Shown here: positions 36,946-46,831 of the stretch, in pieces
How the letters are laid out: each line of letters starts with the position of its first letter
Numbering within the stretch: position 1 is the stretch's first letter
Origin: Opitutia bacterium
GTDB taxonomy: Bacteria > Verrucomicrobiota > Verrucomicrobiia > Opitutales > Opitutaceae
Assembly: GCA_947474365.1 (NCBI GenBank)
Contig: CANJIU010000029.1
Coordinates: 24,733 to 88,732 of the forward strand
Direction of reading: 5' to 3'
DNA: 64,000 nt
Program-made: the position numbers and the translations under genes
The notes under the pieces: generated by a model
Database searches by the model: none
Seen by the model: the letters and a program-made list of their open reading frames with translations, nothing else
Told to the model about the DNA's origin: nothing

Positions 36946-36963
36946 CCCGTCGGAATCGACGGG
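36946..36963. repeat. Small hairpin in the leader of TonB receptor 3
   Basis: CCCGTCG / CGACGGG with loop GAAT lies 15 bases upstream of the ATG at 36930. On the minus strand the loop reads ATTC. It may influence translation start or be chance. Confidence 0.45.
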
Positions 36964-37035
36964 ACATCCCATTAGAAACGAACGACGGCGCCCGCTGCAA
37001 TGGGCTTTATTGTTTCCGCGCGCGAACGGCTGTCC

Positions 37036-38484
37036 TTACGATTTCGTTTTCTTTTTGGCTTTCGTACCGCCCGTGGGGGCGGTCTTCGCATTCGGGTCGA
37101 AATCCGGATTCGGCGTCGGCATGATGGCGCCCACCTCTGCCCGCCACGCGACGAGCTTTGCGCGCAGTTCCCGCACCTTTTCGGGCTGCTGCGCGGCGAG
37201 GTTGTTCTTCTCTCCGATGTCCGCGGGGACGTTGTAGAGCTCGAGCGCGCCATCTTCATACCATTCGATCAGTTTCCAGTCGCCGTCGCGGATCGCCCCG
37301 TGGGGCGCACCACCCTGGTTGCCGTAGTGCGGATAGTGCCAGTAAAGCGGCCGGCCTCGGCTGGTCGCGGTGCCTTTGAGCAACGCCACCAGGCTGACGC
37401 CGTCGAGGTGTTGTTCCGGTTTTGCCGGCAGGCCTGCGAGTTCGAGCAAGGTTGGATAGTAGTCGGTGCTGATCACCGGCGCGTCGCACGTGCTGCCGGG
37501 CTTCGTGACTCCGGGTGCGCACACGATCCAGGGAACCCGGACGCCGCCCTCGTACGGCCAGCCCTTGCCGGCGCGCAGCGGAAGGTTCGACGTGGGATGT
37601 CCCTCGCTGGTCGAAAGCCCGCCGTTGTCCGACATGAAGACGACCACCGTCTTTTCGGTGAGGCCGTTTTTCTCCAGCGTGGCAAGCACGCGCCCGATGC
37701 CGGTGTCGAGCTGCTCCAGCATCGCGGCGTAAATGGCGTTGTTCTGCACGAGCCGCACCTGGCGTTCCCGCTCCTGACCCCAGGCTTCAGGGGGAAAAGA
37801 GGCCTTTTTATTTTCATATTTGGCGACGAGGTCGGCGCGGGCTCCGATCGGCGTGTGCACGGCAAGAAACGGGAGGTAGGCGTAGAACGGCCGATCCTTG
37901 TGCGTGTCGATGAACTTCACCGCCTCGTTCACGATGCGCTCCGTCGTCTTTGGGTCGTCCTTGGGATTCGGGAGCGGCAGGTCGGATTTGGGGTAATAAA
38001 ACTGAGCGGTGCCACCGAGGTCCGGCGGGAATCCCTGGGCGCCGGGGAAGAACTCCCCGTTGCCGAGGTGCCACTTGCCGGCAAAAAACGTCGCGTAGTC
38101 GCCGTCGCGGAGCGCTTCGGCAATCGTCGTCTCGGCGAGCGGAAGGTGATCAGCGTTCCGTGCCGACAGCAATTTTCCCGAACGCATCCCCGGGATGAAG
38201 TCCGTGATCCCGAAGCGCGGCGGATATTTTCCGGTCATGATGCTGCCGCGGGTGGGAGAGCACACGCAGCACGCGGAGTAGCCCTGCGTAAAACGGGTCC
38301 CGCGCCGGGCGAGCCGGTCGATGTTCGGCGTCTCGTAGAAGGTCTTCGGGTTGTTCGCCCCGATATCCGTGTAGCCGAGGTCGTCAGCGAGGATGAAGAC
38401 GATGTTCGGCCTGGCCGGTGCACGTACGGCCGCGGACAACGTCGCGGCGAGGAGCAACGCCAGCGCGAGCGAAAGGCATTTCAT
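37036..38484 (-). CDS. S1-family sulfatase (arylsulfatase A type)
   Basis: 482 aa from the ATG at 38484, which opens a signal peptide (MKCLSLALALLLAATLSA). Active-site segments: PNIVFILADDLGYTDIG, formylglycine C75-S-P-T-R79, FAGKWHLG, HTPIGA and FMSDNGGLSTSEGHPTSN. The C-terminus is Lys/Thr-rich. It hydrolyses sulfate esters of a periplasmic substrate. TonB receptor 3 follows after 105 bases on the same strand, then receptor 2, suggesting a three-gene import and desulfation unit. Confidence 0.93.
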   Translation of the reverse strand: MKCLSLALALLLAATLSAAVRAPARPNIVFILADDLGYTDIGANNPKTFYETPNIDRLARRGTRFTQGYSACCVCSPTRGSIMTGKYPPRFGITDFIPGMRSGKLLSARNADHLPLAETTIAEALRDGDYATFFAGKWHLGNGEFFPGAQGFPPDLGGTAQFYYPKSDLPLPNPKDDPKTTERIVNEAVKFIDTHKDRPFYAYLPFLAVHTPIGARADLVAKYENKKASFPPEAWGQERERQVRLVQNNAIYAAMLEQLDTGIGRVLATLEKNGLTEKTVVVFMSDNGGLSTSEGHPTSNLPLRAGKGWPYEGGVRVPWIVCAPGVTKPGSTCDAPVISTDYYPTLLELAGLPAKPEQHLDGVSLVALLKGTATSRGRPLYWHYPHYGNQGGAPHGAIRDGDWKLIEWYEDGALELYNVPADIGEKNNLAAQQPEKVRELRAKLVAWRAEVGAIMPTPNPDFDPNAKTAPTGGTKAKKKTKS

Positions 38485-38689
38485 GGTTTTTTCGGGAAGG
38501 GCTGCAGCGCGCGATTGCCCGGGCCGGGGAGAGTCGCGCGTTTGCTGGAGCGAGAAAATAAGAACGGGTCGGATGTTGGCGGCGAGGACGAATCGGCGGT
38601 GGGCGTTCCGCGGGGCGACGTTCGGGTTGACGCGCTTTCCCGTTTCCTCCTCATCGGCTGACGCAATTCCCCGGCCGAATCGAACACCC
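38485..38689. promoter_or_regulatory. Divergent intergenic region
   Basis: 205 bases between the sulfatase (start 38484, minus) and the small membrane protein (start 38690, plus). It must hold both promoters. No repeats or clear motifs are seen. Confidence 0.35.
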
Positions 38690-39127
38690 ATGAAAACCAT
38701 CCTGAGAAATTTCCTGGCGGTTATCGTCGGCTTCTTCGCGGGATCGGCGGTCAACATGGCGCTGATTCTCGCCAGCCCGCATGTGATTCCGCCGCCGCCC
38801 GGCGTCGATGCCTCCAATCTGGAGAGCATGAAGGCGGCGATGCATTTGTATCAGCCGAAGCACTTCCTCTTTCCGTTCCTCGCCCACGCGCTCGGTACGT
38901 TCGCGGGTGCTCTCGTCGCCTACCTCATCGCTGCCACCCGGCGGACCGCCCTGGTCGCTGCCATCGGCGTCCTGTTTCTCGCCGGTGGGATCGCGGCCTG
39001 CTTCATGATTCCGGCGCCGGCGTGGTTCATCGCCCTCGATCTGCTCGCCGCCTATCTGCCGATGGCCTGGCTCGCCCTTTGCCTCGGCCGGCGCCTGACC
39101 GGTCAGTGCCCCGGCAACGGTGGTTGA
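38690..39127 (+). CDS. Small membrane protein of unknown function
   Basis: 145 aa from the ATG at 38690. Four hydrophobic segments: about residues 7-26, 60-80, 85-105 and 112-133. The loop after the first contains PPPPGVDASNLESMKAAM. I recognise no family confidently; small four-helix proteins of this type are widespread and uncharacterised. Its 3' end overlaps the convergent SGNH hydrolase gene (stop at 39103) by 25 bases. It is the only plus-strand gene between 31017 and 50713. Confidence 0.7.
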   Translation: MKTILRNFLAVIVGFFAGSAVNMALILASPHVIPPPPGVDASNLESMKAAMHLYQPKHFLFPFLAHALGTFAGALVAYLIAATRRTALVAAIGVLFLAGGIAACFMIPAPAWFIALDLLAAYLPMAWLALCLGRRLTGQCPGNGG

Positions 39128-40542
39128 TAGATCGCCAGCGTCTCAATGGTGGCGCCACCCGGGCCGACCGGGATGAGTTCGAGCGTATGTTCCCCGTTCG
39201 GCAGCACCTGCGCCACGCGCACGGAAAGGCGCTCCCCGGCCGCGCCCTTGAAGCTGATTTCGGGCACCACGGCGCTTCGCACGTCGAAGGTGAAACGATC
39301 CCCGGCGCGGTTCCGTTCCGCGCGCCGCCAGAGGTCGGGCTCGATCAGGATCTGCCCCGAGTTGCTCGTGAACGGCTTGAACGCGTTGCCGCGTCCGTCC
39401 GTTCCGCTCACGGCGCCGACGAGCTCATAGTCTCCCGTGTCGCTCGTCATCGTGATCGTCCACGCCTGCGGCACCACCTGGCGGCCGAGCGTGATGCCGT
39501 GCGGCGCCTGATCGCGCGGGACCGCTCCCTTGCCCTCCTTGGCGTTCTTCGCGTTGGGCTGAACATAGCCCGTGAGAAACGCCTCGACCTGCGCGGCCGG
39601 TTTCCCGTCGATCACGACGCGAAATGTGCCGGCGTCGGGAGACTTTTGGCCGATGAGGTCGATGCGGCTGCCGGTGAACTTGGCCGTGAATGAACCGTCC
39701 GGTCGCGGTGTCGGCCGCAGCCGCCGCTCACGGTCCGGCGGCGCGTAGCTGAACTGGGTGGGTCGCCGCAGATGGGCGAGGATGTTCGCGTTGATCATCT
39801 TCGCGCCGTAGTCGCTTTGGTGGACTGCATCCTTGAGCAGGGCGGGGATCGGCAGCCGGTTCGCGGCGAGATAAGTGGCCCAATCGCGACGGCTCTCGAC
39901 GAATTCGACGTGGTGCTTTCGACAAATGTCGCGCACGCGGCCGACATCCTGATCGGCGGCGTTTTCGGATTTGCCCCACAATTCCTGGTCACGTTCGCGC
40001 CAATGGATGCTGGGCACGATGATGTCGGCCGTCGTCTGCGTGCGAAGCTCGAAGATGAGTTTCTCTAGGTCGTCGGGATTGCCGATGGTGTAGATGAGAA
40101 CGAGGTCCGGTTGATCGGGGACAACGAGGTGCCGCGCCCAGCCCCGCACGTATTGCCACGGACAGGAGTTGCCCACCATTTTTTCGTAGCGAATCGGCGG
40201 CGCCTTGGGAAAACGCTTCGGGATCTCCTCTTTCCACGCCTCGCCGTTGCCGAGCATGTTCGTGTAGCTGGAACCGATCGCCCAGATGAGAAACGGTCGC
40301 GCGGGATCGAGGCCGTGCTCCAGCTTGTGCAGCGTGAGCGCGAGATGCTGGCCGTCCGTTGGGTCGACGCGCGGCACATAGTCGGCGGCTCCCTCGGGCT
40401 TGCCCTTGGTTGTGCGTGGCTCGTCGGTGACGACATTGCGCTTGGGCGCGGGCGTGGACGTTTTTGTGTCGGCGGCCACGAGCGGGGCGCACGAGGTGTG
40501 CAGCCAACCGATCAGGAGAATCGTTCGTAAGGTCGGGCTCAT
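39103..40542 (-). CDS. Exported SGNH-like hydrolase with C-terminal beta-sandwich
   Basis: 479 aa from the ATG at 40542, with a signal peptide of about 24 residues. An SGNH-like domain covers about 80-260: WAIGSSYTN (Ser 91 or 92 as block I candidate) and D238-A-V-H241 as the block V catalytic pair. The remaining 220 residues look like a beta-sandwich (KFTGSRIDLIGQ, FRVVIDGKPAAQVEAF), probably carbohydrate-binding. Likely an esterase removing acyl groups from polysaccharide. It lies 28 bases after the DUF1501 gene and is the last member of the minus-strand run 49379-39103. Confidence 0.75.
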   Translation of the reverse strand: MSPTLRTILLIGWLHTSCAPLVAADTKTSTPAPKRNVVTDEPRTTKGKPEGAADYVPRVDPTDGQHLALTLHKLEHGLDPARPFLIWAIGSSYTNMLGNGEAWKEEIPKRFPKAPPIRYEKMVGNSCPWQYVRGWARHLVVPDQPDLVLIYTIGNPDDLEKLIFELRTQTTADIIVPSIHWRERDQELWGKSENAADQDVGRVRDICRKHHVEFVESRRDWATYLAANRLPIPALLKDAVHQSDYGAKMINANILAHLRRPTQFSYAPPDRERRLRPTPRPDGSFTAKFTGSRIDLIGQKSPDAGTFRVVIDGKPAAQVEAFLTGYVQPNAKNAKEGKGAVPRDQAPHGITLGRQVVPQAWTITMTSDTGDYELVGAVSGTDGRGNAFKPFTSNSGQILIEPDLWRRAERNRAGDRFTFDVRSAVVPEISFKGAAGERLSVRVAQVLPNGEHTLELIPVGPGGATIETLAIYQPPLPGH

Positions 40543-40570
40543 TTTGGTTTTTTCTCTCAACTCCCAGCCC

Positions 40571-42031
40571 TCACGCGAGAATCCCCTTCACGACCTGCCC
40601 ATGCACGTCGGTCAGGCGGAAGTGGCGGCCTTGGTACTTGAACGTCAGCCGGGTGTGGTCGATGCCGAGGCAGTGGAGCAGCGTCGCGTGCAGGTCGTGG
40701 ACGTGCACGGGGTCGCGGACGATGTTGTAGGAATAGTCGTCGGTTTCACCGTAGGTCAGGCCTGGACGGATCCCGCCGCCGGCGAGCCAGATCGTGAAAC
40801 ACCGCGGATGGTGATCGCGTCCGTAGTCCGTCGCCGTGAGCTTGCCCTGGCAGTAGGCGGTGCGCCCAAATTCCCCGCCCCAGACCACGAGGGTGTCATC
40901 GAGGAGTCCGCGCTGCTTGAGATCCTGGATGAGCGCGGCGCTCGGCTGGTCGGTGTCGCGACATTGGCCGGGAAGCTGCGTCGGAAGCTTCGTATGCTGA
41001 TCCCAGCCGCGGTGGAAAAGCTGGATGAACCGCACGCCGCGCTCCGCGAGCCGGCGCGCGAGCAGGCAGTTGGCGGCATACGTCCCCGGCCGTCGTGCGT
41101 CCGGTCCGTAGAGTGCGAACGTGCTCTCCGGCTCGCCCGAAATGTCCGTCAACTCGGGGACGCTCGTCTGCATCCGGTACGCCAGCTCGTATTGCGCGAT
41201 GCGCGTGGCGATTTCCGGATCGCCATACTCTGCGAGTTGGATCCGGTTCAGTTCCCCGAGATCGTCGAGCATGCGGCGGCGGGCGGGCGCCTTGAGGCCG
41301 GCGGGATTGGAGAGGAACAGCACCGGGTCGGTGCCGGAGCGAAACTTGATGCCCTGGTGCTTCGTGGGCAGGAAACCGCTCCCCCACAGGCGATCGTAGA
41401 GCGGTTGGTCATTGGGATTGCCCGTGCCATTCGAGAGCAAGGCGACGAATGCCGGCAGGTCCTGGTTCTCGCTGCCGAGTCCGTACGACGCCCACGAACC
41501 GATGCTCGGCCGCCCGGCCAATTGCGCTCCGGTCTGGAAAAACGTGATTGCCGGGTCGTGGTTGATCGCCTCGGTCTGCATCGTCTTGATGAAACACAGG
41601 TCATCCGCGACTCGCGCTGTATGCGGCAGGAGCTCGCTCAGCCATGCTCCGCTCCGACCGTGCTGGGCAAACTTGAAGCGCGTCTGCGCGATCGGAAACC
41701 GCTCCTGCGTCGCCGTCATGCCCGTGAGCCGCTGGCCCTGACGAATCGAGTCCGGCAGGTCCGCGCCGTGCTGTTGCGCGAGCCCCGGTTTGTAGTCGAA
41801 CAAGTCCAATTGCGACGGCGCCCCCGACTGGAACAGGTAGATCACGCGCTTCGCCTTCGGCGCAAAGTGAGGCAATCCCGGCAGGCCACCCGTTCCGGTT
41901 GCGGGAATCGGTGCCGATGCCGCCAACGATTCCCGATGCAGCAGTGCCGTGAGCGCCGCCGCGCCGATCCCCGTTCGACCGAAAAATTGGCGGCGGGTCA
42001 GATGCAGACGGGGATCGATCAGCGGGGTCAT
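40571..42031 (-). CDS. DUF1501 protein, Tat-exported
   Basis: 486 aa with a Tat signal (RRQFFG at 13-18). The conserved DUF1501 landmarks are present: [55 protein letters not shown] and [16 protein letters not shown]. The fold is related to the alkaline-phosphatase/sulfatase superfamily. In PVC genomes this family is almost always adjacent to a DUF1549/DUF1553 cytochrome-type protein, as here (8-base gap). Biochemical activity is not established. It is predicted to act with its partner in the periplasm. Confidence 0.92.
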   Translation of the reverse strand: MTPLIDPRLHLTRRQFFGRTGIGAAALTALLHRESLAASAPIPATGTGGLPGLPHFAPKAKRVIYLFQSGAPSQLDLFDYKPGLAQQHGADLPDSIRQGQRLTGMTATQERFPIAQTRFKFAQHGRSGAWLSELLPHTARVADDLCFIKTMQTEAINHDPAITFFQTGAQLAGRPSIGSWASYGLGSENQDLPAFVALLSNGTGNPNDQPLYDRLWGSGFLPTKHQGIKFRSGTDPVLFLSNPAGLKAPARRRMLDDLGELNRIQLAEYGDPEIATRIAQYELAYRMQTSVPELTDISGEPESTFALYGPDARRPGTYAANCLLARRLAERGVRFIQLFHRGWDQHTKLPTQLPGQCRDTDQPSAALIQDLKQRGLLDDTLVVWGGEFGRTAYCQGKLTATDYGRDHHPRCFTIWLAGGGIRPGLTYGETDDYSYNIVRDPVHVHDLHATLLHCLGIDHTRLTFKYQGRHFRLTDVHGQVVKGILA

Positions 42032-42039
42032 GCTCGGGG

Positions 42040-45000
42040 CTACTGCTTGGTGATGGCCTCGTCGAGATTCAGCATCAAGCTGGCGACCGCCGCATAAGCC
42101 GCCAGTTCGGACACGGCAAACTGGGGATCGCGGGGCGCCTCGCCGGCGCTGGCCAACGCTTCGGCCGCCTTCGGGTCGGCGCGGAAACGGACCAGATGAT
42201 CATCGAGGCTGCCGCGCAACACGCGTAGTTCCTCTGGTTTCGGTTCACGCGAGAGCGCGAGCCGGAAGGCAAACCCGAGACGTTTCTCCGGAGTGGCGCC
42301 ACCGTCGCGCAAGACCCGCTCCGCCAGACAGCGCGACGCTTCCACGTACGTTACGTCGTTCATCAGCGCGAGCGCCTGCAACGGCGTGCTCGTCCGACCG
42401 GGCCGCACCGAACACGCCTCGCGCCCCGGCGCATCGAAGGTCGTCATCGTTGGCGGTGCACTCGTCCGCTTCCAGAACGTGTAAAGGCTGCGCCGCCACA
42501 GCTTGTCTCCGTGGTCGGGCACGTAATCGGTGCCGCTCAATTCCTTCCAGAGTCCCTTCGGCTGATACGGCTTCACCGACGGACCGCCGATTTCGCCCCC
42601 AAGCAATCCGCTCACCGCGAGGGCCTGATCACGAATCATCTCGGCCGACAGGCGGACGCGCGGGCCGCGGGCGAGCAGGCGGTTTTCCGGGTCGCGTGCG
42701 AGCAGTGCGGGCGTGACGCGCGACGACTGCCGGTAGGTTGCGCTCATCACCATGGTCTTGAGCAACGCCTTCACGTCCCATCCGGTGCGGGTGAATTCCG
42801 TCGCAAGCCAGTCGAGCAGCTCCGCGTGGCTCGGCGGATCGCCCTGGGAGCCGAAGTCCTCGGTCGTCCGGACCAGACCGAAGCCAAAGAGCATCTGCCA
42901 GAGCTGGTTCACGGCCACGCGCGCGGTGAGCGGATGCGCGGGATCCGTCAGCCAGCGGGCGAAACCCAACCGGTTTCGCGGTTCGCCCACGGGCCACGGT
43001 GGCAGACTGGCGGGCGCGCCGGCGGTGACCCGCTCTCCTGGCCGATCGTACTCGCCCCGCTTCAGGACGAACGTTTCGCGCGGCTGCGCCATCTCCTCCA
43101 TGACCATCACCGTCGGCAGCTCCTCGATAAATTTCGCGCGTCGTCGGCGCAGCGCGACGGCATCCGCGTGCGCCTCGCGCTGGTCCACGGGCGCGTGCTC
43201 GGCCAGAAAGCACGCGCGCAGCTTCGCCGCCTGCGCCGCGGTCCGGCGCGCGGCGGGAATCGTCGCGAGTTCGTTCACGCTTTCGCGGGTCGCCACGATG
43301 CCGATCTCCTCCGCGTCCAAGGCATTGCCATACACCCGGACGTCGCTGACGATCCAGTGTAACCGATCCTCCGGCCCGTTAACCGCTCCGATGCGCAGGG
43401 GCTGCTTGGTCTGAAAACTCTGGTTCAGAAGATCGAGCAGCACGCGCACCTTTTGCAACCGGCCGTCAACGTAGACGCTGACTCCCGCGGCCACGCGCGA
43501 GCCGTCGTAGACGACCGCCACGTGCTGCCACCGGTCCAACGCCAGCGGCGCCTCCGTCTCCACGCGCAGCGCATCGTCGAGCCAGCGCTTCGTGAGATGC
43601 ACCTGGAGGCGGCCTCCCACGAGGTGCACGCTGTAACCTTCGGAGTCCGACGGGAAGGCCGAGTCTTCCGCCTGCACCGCCATCCGGGAAAGCAGCGTGC
43701 CGTTCGGCCCATGGGGATTGACCCACGCGGCGAGCGTGAACTTGTCGAAAAACCCGAAGTTTCCCACGTCGCCGCAGGTGATAAAACGCTTCCCGTCGAG
43801 TGCCGCCGCGAGTCCGACCCGCCCCGGAGAAAACTCCGGAGCACCATTGATGAACTTCGCGGGTTCCTTCGGTCCACTCACGGCGGTGAGCTCGCCGTTC
43901 AGCTCGTAGCGTGCCTGCAGGCCTTCCGTCAGCGTCCACGAGACCGCCGGTGCGTTCGAGAGCGTCCGCTCCCACGCGGACTGGGCTGCGACGATGCTCG
44001 GCTCGAGCGTTTTCAGCCGGGTCTCGGCGGCGGCGAGTTGTTTTTGGATCTCCGCCAGCGCCTTCTCCTGCGCCGCGGTCGGCGCCGCCATCACGGGTGG
44101 CGAGTTGCCGATCTTGATCGCGCGGCCCTGCTCCGGGACGTTGTTGAAAAGGGCGAACATCTCGTAAAATTCCCGCTGCGAGATCGGGTCGTATTTATGG
44201 TCGTGACAGCGCGCGCAGCCCATCGTCAACCCGAGCCACACCGTCGCGGTCGTGTCCACGCGGTCGACGACATACTCCGCCGCGTATTCCTCCGGCACGA
44301 TGCCACCCTCGGCGTTGCCGCGGTGATTGCGGTTGAACGCCGTGGCGATGCGTTGATCGCGGGTCGCACCCGGCAACAGGTCGCCGGCGAGTTGCTCGAG
44401 GGTGAACTGATCGTAAGGCAGGTTGCGGTTGAACGCGTCGATCACCCAGTCGCGCCAGCGCCACATGTAACGCTCGCCGTCGCTTTGGTAGCCGTTGGTG
44501 TCCGCGTAGCGCGCCGCGTCAAGCCAGTGGACCGCCATGTGTTCCCCGTAGCGTGGCGAAGCGAGCAGACGATTCACCACGCGCTCATAGGCCTGCGGCG
44601 AGCCGTCAGTGAGAAACGTATCCACGTCGGCGGGAGCCGGCGGCAGCCCGGTGAGATCAAACGACGCGCGGCGAAGCAACGTGGCCTTGTCCGCCTCGGG
44701 CGACGGTGTGAGACCTTCCCGCTCCAGCCGGGCGAGGATGAAGGAGTCCACCGCGTTGCGCGACCACTTGGTGTCCACCACGCCTGGAAGGACCGGCCGC
44801 GTCGGCGGGATGAATGACCAATGAGGCTGCCAGGCAGCGCCCTCCTTGATCCAGCGGCGCAGCAGCTCGATTTGCGGCGGGGCCAGCTGCCGGTCGGCAT
44901 CGAGCGGCGGCATGTGATCGTCTGGATCACTCGTCGTGATCCGGCGGATGAGTTCGCTCTGATCGGGATCGCCCGGGACGATGGCGAAATAATTTTCGAT

Positions 45001-45261
45001 CTTCGCCTTTGCCGCCTCCTCCAGATCGAGACGGAGGTTGACCTTGCGTTTGGCCTTGTCCGGCCCGTGGCAACGGAAGCAATGATCGGAAAGGATGGGT
45101 CGGATATCGCGGTTGAACTCCACCCGCGCCGACTCACTCGCCCGAAGATTGGCGAAGATCACGAAGGTGAGCGCTACGACGAGCCCTCGCACGCGGTTCG
45201 GACGCCGGAAAAGGAATCTATCCCGGAAAGCGGGAGACGCGTTTGGGGTGGGGAATCGCAT
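42040..45261 (-). CDS. PSCyt1-DUF1549-LamG-DUF1553 cytochrome-type protein
   Basis: 1073 aa. An N-terminal membrane or signal helix covers about 25-40. The PSCyt1 c-type haem motif is C61-F-R-C-H65, followed by [19 protein letters not shown]1549 covers about 160-375 and holds a second CxxCH, C349-A-R-C-H353, in [20 protein letters not shown]. Residues of about 450-640 form a LamG/concanavalin-like domain ([23 protein letters not shown]). DUF1553 covers about 740-1000 ([20 protein letters not shown]). It is predicted to be a periplasmic haem protein transferring electrons or handling a polysaccharide; no activity is known. Paired with the DUF1501 gene downstream. Confidence 0.93.
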   Translation of the reverse strand: MRFPTPNASPAFRDRFLFRRPNRVRGLVVALTFVIFANLRASESARVEFNRDIRPILSDHCFRCHGPDKAKRKVNLRLDLEEAAKAKIENYFAIVPGDPDQSELIRRITTSDPDDHMPPLDADRQLAPPQIELLRRWIKEGAAWQPHWSFIPPTRPVLPGVVDTKWSRNAVDSFILARLEREGLTPSPEADKATLLRRASFDLTGLPPAPADVDTFLTDGSPQAYERVVNRLLASPRYGEHMAVHWLDAARYADTNGYQSDGERYMWRWRDWVIDAFNRNLPYDQFTLEQLAGDLLPGATRDQRIATAFNRNHRGNAEGGIVPEEYAAEYVVDRVDTTATVWLGLTMGCARCHDHKYDPISQREFYEMFALFNNVPEQGRAIKIGNSPPVMAAPTAAQEKALAEIQKQLAAAETRLKTLEPSIVAAQSAWERTLSNAPAVSWTLTEGLQARYELNGELTAVSGPKEPAKFINGAPEFSPGRVGLAAALDGKRFITCGDVGNFGFFDKFTLAAWVNPHGPNGTLLSRMAVQAEDSAFPSDSEGYSVHLVGGRLQVHLTKRWLDDALRVETEAPLALDRWQHVAVVYDGSRVAAGVSVYVDGRLQKVRVLLDLLNQSFQTKQPLRIGAVNGPEDRLHWIVSDVRVYGNALDAEEIGIVATRESVNELATIPAARRTAAQAAKLRACFLAEHAPVDQREAHADAVALRRRRAKFIEELPTVMVMEEMAQPRETFVLKRGEYDRPGERVTAGAPASLPPWPVGEPRNRLGFARWLTDPAHPLTARVAVNQLWQMLFGFGLVRTTEDFGSQGDPPSHAELLDWLATEFTRTGWDVKALLKTMVMSATYRQSSRVTPALLARDPENRLLARGPRVRLSAEMIRDQALAVSGLLGGEIGGPSVKPYQPKGLWKELSGTDYVPDHGDKLWRRSLYTFWKRTSAPPTMTTFDAPGREACSVRPGRTSTPLQALALMNDVTYVEASRCLAERVLRDGGATPEKRLGFAFRLALSREPKPEELRVLRGSLDDHLVRFRADPKAAEALASAGEAPRDPQFAVSELAAYAAVASLMLNLDEAITKQ

Positions 45262-45339
45262 GACCTGACGAGGGGTAATCGGAGGAACCTGCGGGGCTCA
45301 TCGCGTCAGTTCGAGAATTTTCCAACGACAGACACGTCG

Positions 45340-46701
45340 TCACCGTTTCTTCGATCCGGCCGCCGGCGAGTCCTCGTCCTTGGCATCGCCCGACCAGAGT
45401 GCGGCGACGTTTTTGGCGTTCCACGCGTCCCAGAGTTTCTGCAGCTCCGCGACGCGGCCGGGGTGGGCGGCGGCCAAATCGTGCGCCTCGCCGACATCGT
45501 GCGCCAGATCGTACAACCCGACGCGCAGCGCTGGTGGCCGTGCCGTAGGGTCGAGTGCACGAGTGAGCTTCCAGTCGCCGGAGCGCACGGCCATCTGGTC
45601 GCCATAGCGCCAGAACAGCTTCTCGTGCGGCGCGCGCGTGGACTGGCCGGTGAGAAACGGCAGCAGATTCACGCCGTCGAGTGACGCGCTGGCCGGCACC
45701 GCTACCCCGGCTGCCGCGAGAGCGGTGGGCAACATGTCGAGCGAGATCACCGGGGCATCGATCACGCGGCCGGCGGGCAGCACACCCTTCCATTGCATCA
45801 CGAACGGTTCGCGAATGCCGCCCTCCCATGTCGTGCCCTTCTGTCCGCGTAGCGGCGTGTTCCGGGATCCGTTCTTCGGTGGCGCGCCGTTGTCACTGTG
45901 AAAAATCACCAGCGTGCGGCCTTCCTGGCCGGAATCGCGCAGGGCCTGGAGCACGCGACCGACGCTGCCGTCGAGGAGCGTGAGCATGGCCGCGCATTTC
46001 CGGCGCTCGTCCGACGCAATCCCGGCGAAGGGTTTCTCGGTGCCCGGCGGTGTGTCGAGCGGTTGGTGCGGAGTGAGGAACGCCACGTAAAGAAACCACG
46101 GCTCGGTGCGGTGGCGTTCGACAAATCCGGCCGCCTCCCGCGCCATCGCCTCGTCGACGTAGCGGTCGTTGACCTGACCTGGTGCGCCGTTCCGGAAATA
46201 CGAGAGAGGCGGAAGTTTTTTCTGGCCGGGAAACCAGACGGACTCGGCAAACCCGCGCGCCGTCGGTGTGAATTCCGGCAGCTTGGGATTGCCGAGGTGC
46301 CACTTGCCGATGTGTCCCGTGACATAGCCCGCCTCCTTGAACCATTGCGCCGCCGTTTTCTGATTCACGGGCAATCCCACCGGCGAGCGGTCCGCGAGCG
46401 GGTGATTGAATTCGTGGCCAAAGCGCGTCTGGTAGCGGCCCGTCATCAGGCCGGCCCGGCTCGGACTGCACACCGGAGCGGAGACGTAGCCGCTGGAGAA
46501 ACGCACGCCGTTCCGCGCGATCGAGTCGAGGTGAGGCGTCGGTACATCGGTGCAGCCCTGCACGCCGATGTCCGCGTAACCGAGGTCGTCGGCGACGAGG
46601 TAGAGAATGTTGGGCCGGGGAGATTTGTTGTCGGCCGCCGCGGCCAGGGTCGAAACGATCAGCGATGCGGCGCAGAGGTGCAGAGTGTGGCGGAATCTCA
46701 T
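45340..46701 (-). CDS. S1-family sulfatase
   Basis: 453 aa from the ATG at 46701 (signal 1-23). Motifs: PNILYLVADDLGYADIG, formylglycine C78-S-P-S-R82, IGKWHLGNPK, TPHQPLDTPPG and IFHSDNGAPPKNGSRNTPLR. The full set of active-site segments is intact. It is predicted to cleave sulfate esters of exported carbohydrate. It lies in the same direction as the sulfatase at 46832-48451, and the gap holds a REP-like palindrome. The PSCyt1-type gene follows after 78 bases. Confidence 0.93.
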   Translation of the reverse strand: MRFRHTLHLCAASLIVSTLAAAADNKSPRPNILYLVADDLGYADIGVQGCTDVPTPHLDSIARNGVRFSSGYVSAPVCSPSRAGLMTGRYQTRFGHEFNHPLADRSPVGLPVNQKTAAQWFKEAGYVTGHIGKWHLGNPKLPEFTPTARGFAESVWFPGQKKLPPLSYFRNGAPGQVNDRYVDEAMAREAAGFVERHRTEPWFLYVAFLTPHQPLDTPPGTEKPFAGIASDERRKCAAMLTLLDGSVGRVLQALRDSGQEGRTLVIFHSDNGAPPKNGSRNTPLRGQKGTTWEGGIREPFVMQWKGVLPAGRVIDAPVISLDMLPTALAAAGVAVPASASLDGVNLLPFLTGQSTRAPHEKLFWRYGDQMAVRSGDWKLTRALDPTARPPALRVGLYDLAHDVGEAHDLAAAHPGRVAELQKLWDAWNAKNVAALWSGDAKDEDSPAAGSKKR

Positions 46702-46726
46702 TCGGTCGGGCTGGTTTGATGCGGCG

Positions 46727-46785
46727 GCGAGCGCCAGCGAGTGGAGTTTGGATCGTGCCAGCCTGGACCACTCGCGGGCGCTCGC
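46727..46785. repeat. REP-like palindrome, second copy
   Basis: Arms at 46727-46744 and 46768-46785 match at 17 of 18 positions with a 23-base spacer. The left arm and one further base (46727-46745) are identical over 19 bases to 30872-30890. It lies in the gap between two consecutive sulfatase genes of the minus-strand run, upstream of the second one's start. Confidence 0.8.
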
Positions 46786-46831
46786 AGCCATCCGGGCGAG
46801 AAAACCTCGATGAAGTCTTGGCATAGGCGGG

